This document shows positions 1-7,992 of a stretch of 24,814 nt of DNA, piece by piece. The DNA comes from CBFFRJ01 sp051486985 (GTDB lineage Bacteria > Pseudomonadota > Gammaproteobacteria > Enterobacterales > Enterobacteriaceae): the NCBI RefSeq assembly GCF_051486985.1, contig NZ_JAHVDV010000047.1:1-24814 (forward strand). The letters are read 5' to 3'. A program made the position numbers and the translations under genes. Each line of letters begins with the position of its first letter. The stretch's first letter is position 1. The notes under the pieces were generated by a model. That model worked only from the letters and a program-made list of their open reading frames with translations. It was not told the origin of the DNA and did not search any database.

Positions 1-37
1 CTTTTTATCTGTAACTCCTGGCGTACAGCGGGGGGGT

Positions 38-299
38 GCGGTCCGGCTGAAAATCGGTGAGGCGTTGACGACGGGCCGGGACCGCCCGCAGGGACGCGGG
101 CGGAGGGGATAGCCTGCAGGGATGCAGGCTGGTCCCCGACCCGACAGCACGGCGGCATAGGACGAACGGACCGCGCTGCGGCGATTTTCCTGGCCGGGAG
201 CCCGGGTTGCAAGGGAGGCGGCGGCGAGCCTCCCTTGCACGTTCACGGGTGCGGTGGCTTCAGAGAAAAATGAACTTACGGTGAACGGAACCATTCCAC
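38..299 (+). repeat. Multi-hairpin structured repeat element, left copy
   Basis: No credible ORF. The sequence folds into a series of hairpins. Hairpin A is 82-89/96-103 (8 bp, loop AGGGAC) and hairpin B is 111-118/123-130 (8 bp, loop GGGA). Both are enclosed by a weaker stem, 73-81 with 133-142. Hairpin C is 171-174/178-181, and a short palindrome lies at 194-205. A perfect 12-bp stem, 208-219/228-239, has the 8-nt loop GGCGGCGA and is followed by CGTTCACGGG (240-249). A further block at 280-299 (GGTGAACGGAACCATTCCAC) is also shared. The part from 171 onward recurs inverted at 24683-24814. It could be a structured RNA, a mobile repeat or a transcript-end structure. I do not recognise a named family, and expression is not shown. 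Confidence 0.7.
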
Positions 300-360
300 G
301 TAGCCTGCATGGGCTGTTCCACTATCCGCAACAGTCTCTCCTTGAGCAATCGTGCGGAAT

Positions 361-540
361 GTTCCCCCTCACCCTGACCCTCTCCCCAAAGGGGCGAGGG
401 AACGGTCCGTGCCCACATACAATTCCCCCTTCACCCTGGCCTTCTCCCCGGAGAGCGAGGGGACCGTCCGTGCCCGTACAAAATTCTCCCCTCACCCTGA
501 CCCTCTCCCTCAGGGAGAGGGTCAGGGTCGTGCCCGTCTC
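361..540. repeat. Three tandem REP-like hairpin units, period about 61 bp
   Basis: Three successive units each contain a form of CCCTCACCCTGACCCTCTCCC, a short loop and the complementary arm, followed by a tail like GTCCGTGCCC. The CACCCTG motif starts at about 370, 432 and 493. The third unit has a perfect 16-bp stem (494-509 with 513-528, loop TCA); the first two are imperfect. This is typical of REP/PU palindromes placed 3' of genes in enterobacteria, here downstream of yhjG, where they may stabilise the mRNA 3' end. No T-run follows on either strand, so it is not a classical terminator. Confidence 0.8.
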
Positions 541-564
541 AAACTGCGCCAGCCGTATGCGAAA

Positions 565-650
565 CGGTTCCGATCACCTCGCATGCAAGACCGGGTACGC
601 TTTTCCCCCTCGCCCCTTCGGGGAGAGGGTTGGGGTGAGGGGCAGTCACC
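565..650 (+). repeat. Composite REP-type repeat unit, left-flank copy
   Basis: This stretch matches in direct orientation the two units at 24437-24703: GTTCCG, a CACCTC-type block, GCATGC, ACCGGG, a TTTTC run, then the hairpin CCCTCGCCCC (607-616), loop TTC, GGGGAGAGGG (620-629), and a GGGGTGAGGGG tail ending in CAGT or CAGTCACC. It starts just 10 bp beyond the yhjG stop codon and opposes it. The unit is longer than the bare hairpin, so the copied module appears to be composite. Confidence 0.75.
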
Positions 651-659
651 GCACAATAC

Positions 660-2714
660 TTACTTCTTCATCTGCGACAGTATCGTCCGGCACTGATTCT
701 CTTCACCTTCCGATGGCGACACCAGCGCCAGCAGCGCAGCCGCGGGCGTGACCAGCGTTGCCAGCGCTGCCGCCACGGCACCACGGGCAATCAGTGGCCC
801 GGCTTTAACACCGGCTTGCGGGTTTTTAAAGCTTCCGCGCACATAGAGCGGTGAACGCAGGGTCACGATACGGATGCCTTTACTCTCCGGATCGATGGTC
901 AAATCCAGTTGCTCTGAGGCAAAGCTTGCGGTCCCGGTCACGTTAATGAGCGCATTCTCTGTATCAAAGGCGAAGATTTGCGGACGGGCCACGCCGTTGA
1001 CCAGGTTAAGGTTCGCTGCCGCACAGTTGACCCGTACCTCATCGTCACCAAAAAGCTGCCCGACCAGGTAATTCCCGACATTAAGCCCGACAATCTCCAT
1101 CAGGTTCCGGCTGATAAGACCATCGTTCATCAACAGTTTCAGGTTGCCGTTGCTGGTGCCAAGAAGCGCTGCCACCGAGTTCCCGGTTCCCCGGAAGTCT
1201 GCATCGCCATTCATTTCACCCAGCGTCTTCTGCATCAGTTCTACATCCGGCATCAGCTCTTTGAGCTTCAGCCGCCGCGCCTGGATCTCCGCCCGCCCCT
1301 GCATCGGTTTTTTATCCCCTTCGAGGCGGATATGGGAGGAGATGGTGCCCCCCGCAAGGCCGAACTTGAGTGGACTCAGTTTGAGGTCAGCATTTTGCAA
1401 AATGATGTGCGTTGACAGATCGCTTATCGGCAGGGAGCTACCATGCTCTATGCGTTTACCTTTAAAGCGCACATCGGCATCCATCACGTCCCATTTGTCG
1501 GTTTCAAAGCGGTCATAAGGCAGCACTTTCCCGGCAGGTTGGAGATTTTTCTCACCTTTTTTCTGCTCAGCCTGCTTCGATTTTTCTGCGCCTTTACCGG
1601 AATCAACGCCAATCAGCGGCCCCAGGTCTGCGAGTCGCAGCTGCGTTGACTCAAGATCGCCTTCAAGTTTCGGGCGAGGTTTACCGGTGGTGTAGGTCAG
1701 CGAACCGTGAATATCACTGTCGCCAATACGTCCGTTAAACCCGCGATAATCGTAGACGGAGCTTTTCTCAGCATCGATTTTAGCAATCAGATGCCCGTCC
1801 GTTTCGAACGGCGGCGTATCCGGCAGCAGCACACCTGTCAGGTCGTAGAGTTCGCTCAAGGAATTGCCGGCAAATTTCAGTTGCAGATCCACGCCGCCCA
1901 TTTTCATCGGGTCGTTAACCTTACCAACGAATGCCACGCGGGTGTTACCGGAGCGAAAATCTGCCTGTACCGGGAATGGCGTTCCTTCGCTGCGTAATGC
2001 CAGCATACCGCCAATTTTTCCCGTGCCGGTGAGCGGCTGGCCGTTGTAACGCCCTTTTGCCTTCAGCCCAAAGACATAGTCAGCCACCTGCGCGTTATCT
2101 TTATTGTCACCGGTGATTTCGTTAAAGGGCACTGGCTTACCCAGTGGGTCAATGAGGATCTCGATATCCGCTTTGCTGACCTTATCGTCAACCGTCACTT
2201 TCCCCTGATCGAAGAGAATATTATCAAGGCGGAACGCCCAACTGGAGGGCTGAGCATTGGGGTCTTTGTTTTCATCGCCGGCGAGATCAAAGGTCCAGTT
2301 ATTATTCTTCTCAGAGAGCCGAATCAACCGGGCATCCGGTTTTTGCAGCTTGATCCACGGCAGATAGACGGTTTTGGTGAGCAGCGCCAGTGGCGCCAGA
2401 GTGGCTTCTACGCGCGGCAGATGTACCATAGTGACTTCCGGGATCTCTGGCGGGTTGCCAAGAATAATGTCATCAGCATGAATGTGCGGCCAGGGCACCC
2501 AGCTTCGCCAGCCCCTCTCCTCTTTCTGACGCTCCCAGACCACCCCCAGATCGCCTCGAATGGCGAAGGGCCGGTTAAGTTCGGTGGAGACCTTCTCATT
2601 AATAGTGGGTTTGAGACGATTCCAGTCAAAAGTCGCAATAATAACGATCGCCACGACAACCAGTAGCAGTAATGTTCCAGTGACGGCGAGAATAATTTTC
2701 CGTGTTTTTGTCAT
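660..2714 (-). CDS. yhjG: YhjG, AsmA-family inner-membrane-anchored protein
   Basis: This is a 684-aa protein, close to the roughly 690 aa of E. coli YhjG, which also lies next to pdeH. It starts MTKTRK with one membrane segment at about residues 7-28, then a long, mainly beta-rich periplasmic region typical of AsmA proteins, and an Ala/Leu-rich hydrophobic stretch near the C terminus. AsmA-like proteins are thought to act in phospholipid transport or outer-membrane homeostasis; the specific role of YhjG is not settled. The ATG has an AAAGGG-type ribosome site about 9 nt upstream. Only 68 bp separate it from pdeH, with no convincing terminator between, so it may be co-transcribed from the pdeH promoter. 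Its 3' side runs into the repeat cluster at 361-650. Confidence 0.93.
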   Translation of the reverse strand: MTKTRKIILAVTGTLLLLVVVAIVIIATFDWNRLKPTINEKVSTELNRPFAIRGDLGVVWERQKEERGWRSWVPWPHIHADDIILGNPPEIPEVTMVHLPRVEATLAPLALLTKTVYLPWIKLQKPDARLIRLSEKNNNWTFDLAGDENKDPNAQPSSWAFRLDNILFDQGKVTVDDKVSKADIEILIDPLGKPVPFNEITGDNKDNAQVADYVFGLKAKGRYNGQPLTGTGKIGGMLALRSEGTPFPVQADFRSGNTRVAFVGKVNDPMKMGGVDLQLKFAGNSLSELYDLTGVLLPDTPPFETDGHLIAKIDAEKSSVYDYRGFNGRIGDSDIHGSLTYTTGKPRPKLEGDLESTQLRLADLGPLIGVDSGKGAEKSKQAEQKKGEKNLQPAGKVLPYDRFETDKWDVMDADVRFKGKRIEHGSSLPISDLSTHIILQNADLKLSPLKFGLAGGTISSHIRLEGDKKPMQGRAEIQARRLKLKELMPDVELMQKTLGEMNGDADFRGTGNSVAALLGTSNGNLKLLMNDGLISRNLMEIVGLNVGNYLVGQLFGDDEVRVNCAAANLNLVNGVARPQIFAFDTENALINVTGTASFASEQLDLTIDPESKGIRIVTLRSPLYVRGSFKNPQAGVKAGPLIARGAVAAALATLVTPAAALLALVSPSEGEENQCRTILSQMKK

Positions 2715-2782
2715 GCGGGCGCCCTTTCTTTAAAGCCTTGCCTGTCATAAAGATAGCCGAGGCTGGCGGAAAGGGGCGATGC

Positions 2783-3553
2783 TTAGAGGTCAAGAATGAC
2801 GCGGTCGAGCGTTTCCAGTGGAACCGGGCGGGAAAGGAAGTAACCCTGGGCTGCAAAAGCCGGAGAATTCTGAACGTCACGCCACTCTTCCAGCGTTTCC
2901 ACCCCTTCCACAATCACACCCTGACAATAGCGGTTCATCAGCTGGAGCAGCAGCGCAAACAGGTTCTGCCCTTCCGGCGTTTTACGCAGCATGATGAAGA
3001 GGTCACGCGCGACTTTAATGTAGTCGTAATGCATCTCGCCGAGCGCGGAGAAGTTGGCCATACCGGTGCCGAAATCATCCAGCCACAACGGTCCCATATC
3101 GCTGATCATCGCGAGAGTGGTGTCTTCCGGCAGACGAATGTGTTCCACCAGCTCAAAACGGATCCAGGGTACGGTTTCAATCAGGGCTCTCAGCGCTTTG
3201 TTCTGGCGCATTGCCAGCAGCGTGGGGCCATCCACATTGACCGACGCCAGGACATTATTTTCGATGAAGAAGGCGTGCTGCTTCGCTAACAGGGCAATCT
3301 GCTCATGCACAACATCAACGCGCTGGCGAACGGCGACTTCAGAAAAATAGCGATCCGGAGCAATGCGCTCACCGGGTTTACTGGGATGCGTTACCACGGT
3401 CAGCACCTCAATCGCCATCAGGCGACCGTCAGTCTTGTAGATAGGCTGATAAGTATAAGCAAGCTCACACTGCAGCCAGTAACGACGCTCCTGCAAGCTT
3501 TCAACGCTTGCCTCAGGATAGTTTAGCCGCTGGATAACCTGCTTTAACTTCAT
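2783..3553 (-). CDS. pdeH: PdeH (YhjH), cyclic-di-GMP phosphodiesterase, stand-alone EAL domain
   Basis: This 256-aa cytosolic protein is almost identical in length and pattern to E. coli PdeH (255 aa), the main c-di-GMP hydrolase of motile cells. The domain is catalytically complete: the EAL motif is EVL (49-51), the metal-ligand Asn is N106 in SVNVDG, the acidic pair is E134/E137 in FELVEH, DDFGTG is at 159-164, K180 is in YIK, and E216 is in EGVET. The Ala-to-Val change in EAL should be harmless, since the E49 ligand is kept and E. coli has ELL there. The ribosome site is CAGGAC, about 6 nt upstream. Transcription should start from the sigma-28 promoter at 3602-3628, making it a late flagellar gene. 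Low c-di-GMP would relieve YcgR braking and keep BcsA inactive. Confidence 0.97.
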   Translation of the reverse strand: MKLKQVIQRLNYPEASVESLQERRYWLQCELAYTYQPIYKTDGRLMAIEVLTVVTHPSKPGERIAPDRYFSEVAVRQRVDVVHEQIALLAKQHAFFIENNVLASVNVDGPTLLAMRQNKALRALIETVPWIRFELVEHIRLPEDTTLAMISDMGPLWLDDFGTGMANFSALGEMHYDYIKVARDLFIMLRKTPEGQNLFALLLQLMNRYCQGVIVEGVETLEEWRDVQNSPAFAAQGYFLSRPVPLETLDRVILDL

Positions 3554-3601
3554 TTCGCCTGTCCTGTTGAAGATAAGTACCGAAAAGAACTCGCCATTGG
3601 G

Positions 3602-3628
3602 TTATCGGCGTAACGGCAGATAACTTTA
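3602..3628 (-). promoter_or_regulatory. Flagellar sigma-28 (FliA) promoter of pdeH
   Basis: On the minus strand the sequence is TAAAGTTA (3628-3621), exactly 11 bp, then GCCGATAA (3609-3602). The family consensus is TAAAGTTT-N11-GCCGATAA, so 15 of 16 defined positions match with ideal spacing. The start site would lie near 3595, about 40 nt before the pdeH ATG. This agrees with the known FliA dependence of yhjH in E. coli and Salmonella. Confidence 0.92.
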
Positions 3629-3709
3629 CGTCCACAAAAGACGCATTCTTAAAAAGCCCGGCAGGTGTTTTCAGCTGATTGCACAGAACACGCGTGAGCT
3701 CAAATAAAT

Positions 3710-3728
3710 AATGGAACGATGTTTTAAT
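3710..3728 (+). promoter_or_regulatory. Probable KdgR operator upstream of kdgK
   Basis: The sequence AATGGAACGATGTTTTAAT fits the KdgR consensus as I recall it (AATRAAAYRNYRTTTYATT) at 17 of 19 positions and is an imperfect palindrome. KdgR is the IclR-type repressor released by 2-keto-3-deoxygluconate, the substrate of KdgK. The site is 64 bp before the kdgK ATG, and a -35-like TTGACC starts 5 bp after it at 3733, so repression by promoter occlusion is plausible. The -10 is not clear. Confidence 0.72.
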
Positions 3729-3792
3729 ATAGTTGACCACGAAACACGCACACAGCACACTATTGTTAATTCATCTGATTCAGGTTCCGACT

Positions 3793-4722
3793 ATGTCAAA
3801 GAAAATTGCGGTTATTGGCGAATGCATGATTGAACTGTCACAAAAGGGCACGGACGTTAATCGTGGCTTTGGTGGCGACACGCTTAACACCTCGGTCTAT
3901 ATCGCTCGTCAGGTCGAGCCAACAGACCTGTCCGTACACTATGTGACCGCCCTCGGCACCGACAATTTCAGTCAGCAGATGCTGGATGCCTGGCAGGCAG
4001 AAAACGTCGATACCAGCCTGACTCAGCGTATGGAAAACCGCCTTCCCGGTCTGTATTACATCGAAACCGATGAAACCGGCGAACGCACCTTCTACTACTG
4101 GCGTAACGAAGCGGCCGCGAAGTTCTGGCTGGAGAGCGAGCAGTCCGCCGCCATCTGCGAATCGCTGGCCTCCTTCGATTATCTGTATCTGAGCGGTATC
4201 AGCCTGGCCATTCTCAGCCCGGCCAGTCGCCAGAAACTGCTGTCACTGTTGCAGGCGTGCCGTGCAAACGGCGGTAAGGTTATTTTTGATAATAACTACC
4301 GTCCGCGCCTGTGGGCCAGCAAAGAAGAGACGCGTCTGGTTTACCAGCAGATGCTTGCCTGCACCGATATTGCTTTCCTGACGCTGGACGATGAAGACCT
4401 GCTCTGGGGCGCGATGCCGGTAGAAGAGGTCATTGCCCGCACTCAGCAGGCAGGCGTGAAAGAGATCGTGATTAAACGCGGTGCCGACTCCTGCCTCGTG
4501 GCCATTGAAGGTGAAGCGTTAAAAGAGGTGCCAGCGGTGAAACTGCCAAAAGAGAGCGTGGTGGACACCACGGCCGCAGGCGATTCCTTCAGCGCCGGTT
4601 ATCTGGCGGTGCGCCTGACCGGTGGCGATGCACAGGCAGCGGCAAAACGTGGTCATTTAACGGCCAGTACGGTGATTCAGTACCGTGGGGCAATCATCCC
4701 TCGCGACGCGATGCCGAACTAA
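3793..4722 (+). CDS. kdgK: 2-keto-3-deoxygluconate kinase KdgK
   Basis: This 309-aa cytosolic sugar kinase of the PfkB/ribokinase family has exactly the E. coli KdgK length. It phosphorylates 2-keto-3-deoxygluconate to KDPG, feeding hexuronate and pectin breakdown products into the Entner-Doudoroff pathway. The substrate-side signature GFGGDTLNTS lies at residues 25-34, and the C-terminal PfkB signature DTTAAGDSFSAGY is at 258-270 with D264 as catalytic base. An in-frame ATG-less extension and an earlier start at 3733 exist, but MSKKIAVIGE at 3793 matches the family N terminus and has an AGG-type ribosome site. It is the only plus-strand gene in the first 20 kb, divergent from pdeH and convergent with yhjJ. 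Control is likely by KdgR. Confidence 0.97.
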   Translation: MSKKIAVIGECMIELSQKGTDVNRGFGGDTLNTSVYIARQVEPTDLSVHYVTALGTDNFSQQMLDAWQAENVDTSLTQRMENRLPGLYYIETDETGERTFYYWRNEAAAKFWLESEQSAAICESLASFDYLYLSGISLAILSPASRQKLLSLLQACRANGGKVIFDNNYRPRLWASKEETRLVYQQMLACTDIAFLTLDDEDLLWGAMPVEEVIARTQQAGVKEIVIKRGADSCLVAIEGEALKEVPAVKLPKESVVDTTAAGDSFSAGYLAVRLTGGDAQAAAKRGHLTASTVIQYRGAIIPRDAMPN

Positions 4723-4733
4723 GACGAGATTTT

Positions 4734-4770
4734 TCCCCTCACCTTCTTTCCAAAGGGACGAAGGGGCCAG
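4734..4770. repeat. Degenerate REP-like hairpin after kdgK
   Basis: CCCCTCACC followed by CTTCTTTCC, loop AAA, and GGGACGAAGGGG forms an imperfect stem. It has the outline of the CCCTCACCC hairpin family at 361-540 but is shorter and more decayed. It sits 11 bp after the kdgK stop codon and 21 bp before the terminator hairpin. Confidence 0.6.
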
Positions 4771-4790
4771 TTGTCGTCTGGGATGAAAGC

Positions 4791-4826
4791 AAAAAGCCGG
4801 GTCGCGTTAGCGCTACCCGGCTTTTT
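4791..4826. terminator. Bidirectional intrinsic terminator between kdgK and yhjJ
   Basis: A perfect 12-bp stem, AAAAAGCCGGGT (4791-4802) with ACCCGGCTTTTT (4815-4826), encloses a 12-nt loop that can itself close through GCG/CGC. Poly-A on the left arm and poly-T on the right give a T-run on both strands. It lies 68 bp after kdgK and 6 bp after the yhjJ stop codon, so it serves both convergent genes. Confidence 0.95.
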
Positions 4827-4832
4827 AGTGGA

Positions 4833-6332
4833 CTAGGGTTTTGGCGGAATATCCGAAACGTCGGAATGCGGTTCCTCACTGCCCACCGGCGTCGCTACTG
4901 GAGCGGCATCTCCGGTCGACATAAAGGTTTCCCAGCCTGCCTGCAACTCCTTCATATTAAATTCCGGCTCCCCTTTTGGCTGGAGCAGAATTAATGCCAT
5001 ATCCTGAGAAAGCTGCTGATGCAAATCCTGGTTCAGCTCTTCTTTCGTCAGAGAGGCAAGGAAGTTTTGCCGCAGTTTCTGATACTGCTCGGGGGCAATA
5101 TCCACGACCTGATTCTGTAACGAACGCATCCGCTGGCTGATGAGAATATCCGTATCCGCGCGGGCGTAGGTGGCGAACAGTTTCTGCAGTTCGAGATTCT
5201 TTTGCGCCACTAAGGCGTTGAACTCCTCTTCTGCCAGACCGTTATCACGGACCTTCGCCAGCTCGCGGGCGACCACGCCTACATTGCTTTGCAGTTTGTC
5301 ATTCGGTGAATCGAGGTTAATCGCGCACTGGGCACGCTGGAACAGCACCCGGCAGTCGAAGCCGAGGCCAATCTCTTTGTTATTCGCTTTCGTCAGATAC
5401 TGCTGGAGATGCCAGAACAGGGCTTCGCGGGCCAGATCCTCACGCCAGTAGCGCTGCAAGGCTGCTGACTCACGAATCGGCTGCCATGCGCTATCCCACG
5501 TGATAGCGAGCCTGTCCTGCGATACGGAATCGGTCATGATACTCACCGGCTGACGCGGAATCGCTGACAGTGTAGGCACGGGCGCAGGCGTTTCACGCTT
5601 GCCCTTCAGGTCGCCAAAGACTTTATTGATTTGTTCAACCACGCCGCGGGTATCGACATTCCCCACCACGATCAGCGTCATCGCATCCGGTGTATACCAT
5701 TTCTGGTGAAAAGCCTGAAGCTGCTTGATATCCACGGGTTGCTTAAGGCTTTCTGCCGGATCGTGCCCTAACAGCGTTGACCCCTTAAGACGATAGCGCC
5801 ACCAGCTGTCTTTGGTATTGCCCGGCCAGGTGGCCACCATATCTTCACTGGCCAGCGCATGGTTCACCGTTTCAGGCGTAATGGTGAGTCTTCCGGTACT
5901 GTCTGACAACCACTGCAGCGCCTCTTTAAGCAGATCGCTGCGGTTGTTCGGAAGACTGAGGTTAAACATGGTGTATTCATACGACACCAGCGCAGGAGGC
6001 AGTGGGCGTTTGGGATCAATCCCCTGACGCCAGAGTGAGCGCACCTGGGTCGGTTGCAGGCTGCCGCTGTGGGTCAGCGCAATGCGAGGAATAAAGTGGC
6101 TGAAGCCGGTTTGTTGGGTACTTTCAGTGAGTGACCCCGTATTGACTGACAGGCGAACCTCAACGCGATCGCTTGGACGCTGAGGGGTGGCTAAAACCTG
6201 CCACTGTAAACCGTTTGCCAGCGTCCCCTGTTGCCAGGCGGGATCTGGCTGGAGTGCTTCTGCCTGCACATAACCGACAGCTGCCAGCATCAGCAAACCG
6301 CCTGTTAACAATCGAATTTTTGTGCCCTGCAT
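4833..6332 (-). CDS. yhjJ: YhjJ, secreted M16 (insulinase)-family protein with degenerate zinc site
   Basis: This 499-aa protein matches E. coli YhjJ (498 aa). The signal peptide is residues 1-24, with cleavage after VQA. The rest has the M16 two-lobe layout: an N-terminal lobe to about 230 and a C-terminal lobe ending in a Pro/Ser/Glu-rich tail. The active-site motif HxxEH of true M16 proteases is HFIPR here (79-83): the first His is kept, the catalytic Glu is Pro and the second His is Arg. E. coli YhjJ has the same substitution, so this is a family property, not a recent mutation. It is probably a non-catalytic periplasmic protein, and its role is unknown. An AGGGGT ribosome site precedes the ATG. 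The leader at 6333-6485 has unusual inverted repeats. Confidence 0.95.
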   Translation of the reverse strand: MQGTKIRLLTGGLLMLAAVGYVQAEALQPDPAWQQGTLANGLQWQVLATPQRPSDRVEVRLSVNTGSLTESTQQTGFSHFIPRIALTHSGSLQPTQVRSLWRQGIDPKRPLPPALVSYEYTMFNLSLPNNRSDLLKEALQWLSDSTGRLTITPETVNHALASEDMVATWPGNTKDSWWRYRLKGSTLLGHDPAESLKQPVDIKQLQAFHQKWYTPDAMTLIVVGNVDTRGVVEQINKVFGDLKGKRETPAPVPTLSAIPRQPVSIMTDSVSQDRLAITWDSAWQPIRESAALQRYWREDLAREALFWHLQQYLTKANNKEIGLGFDCRVLFQRAQCAINLDSPNDKLQSNVGVVARELAKVRDNGLAEEEFNALVAQKNLELQKLFATYARADTDILISQRMRSLQNQVVDIAPEQYQKLRQNFLASLTKEELNQDLHQQLSQDMALILLQPKGEPEFNMKELQAGWETFMSTGDAAPVATPVGSEEPHSDVSDIPPKP

Positions 6333-6359
6333 GAGAACCCCTAATCAACATTCCTGGTT

Positions 6360-6485
6360 AAAAAGTTAGCCCCGCTATCGTGGGAGGCCAAAGATCGCTA
6401 ACACTGGGTGTTAGACCCCGTAAAAGCGAAAATGTCTCACGGCAAAGTGAAATATCAGTAAGAATTCCAGTGGGACGATAGCGGG
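6360..6485 (-). promoter_or_regulatory. Structured yhjJ leader with competing inverted repeats
   Basis: Three inverted repeats overlap in the region just upstream of yhjJ. The first is an 11-bp pair, CCCGCTATCGT (6371-6381) with ACGATAGCGGG (6475-6485). The second is a 7-bp hairpin, CTAACAC (6398-6404) with GTGTTAG (6408-6414). The third is GTTAGC (6365-6370) with GCTAAC (6397-6402), followed on the minus strand by TTTTT (6364-6360). The second and third share bases and cannot form together, which resembles an attenuator. A promoter upstream was not identified, and the arrangement could also be a decayed repeat. Confidence 0.45.
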
Positions 6486-6509
6486 CCAGGGGTCAATTAT
6501 GCTCAGGCA

Positions 6510-6534
6510 CCCGCAGCCCGACAAGGGCTACGGG
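6510..6534 (-). terminator. Hairpin 3' of dctA, possible transcript-end structure
   Basis: On the minus strand CCCGTAGCCC, loop TTGTC, GGGCTGCGGG forms a 10-bp stem with one G-T wobble, 14 bp past the dctA stop codon. No T-run follows, so a classical Rho-independent terminator is doubtful. It may protect the mRNA 3' end. Confidence 0.45.
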
Positions 6535-6548
6535 CTTAAGTTACGAAA

Positions 6549-7835
<1,287 letters not shown>

Positions 7836-7992
7836 AGGGTGTCCTTGAGGTTTAAACCACAGGCTTTATAGGGGTTTCTCGCGCCTGCGGAATAAAAATA
7901 ACACCCGTAAAACATGACAGAAATAAACTCACATCAAATTTGAAACAATCATGTTAAGAATTTAGAGCTGACTCGCACAAGCCAGCGCTAGT

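Noticed and set aside
82..130. CRISPR-like reading of the two adjacent palindromes
   Set aside because: Only two hairpins with different stems and no regular repeat-spacer order; no cas genes.
361..420. Intrinsic terminators in the REP-like units on either flank
   Set aside because: Stems are stable but no T-run follows on the strand that would need one for yhjG or bcsG.
254..751. Plus-strand reading frames of 165 aa and 114 aa in the left repeat region
   Set aside because: They run through REP-like repeats, with low-complexity Pro/Ser/Leu sequence, and into the antisense of yhjG; no family resemblance.
7918..7933. CRP-like half site TGTGA on the minus strand upstream of dctA
   Set aside because: The second half (TTCTG at the right spacing) does not fit TCACA; one half-site alone is too weak to call.
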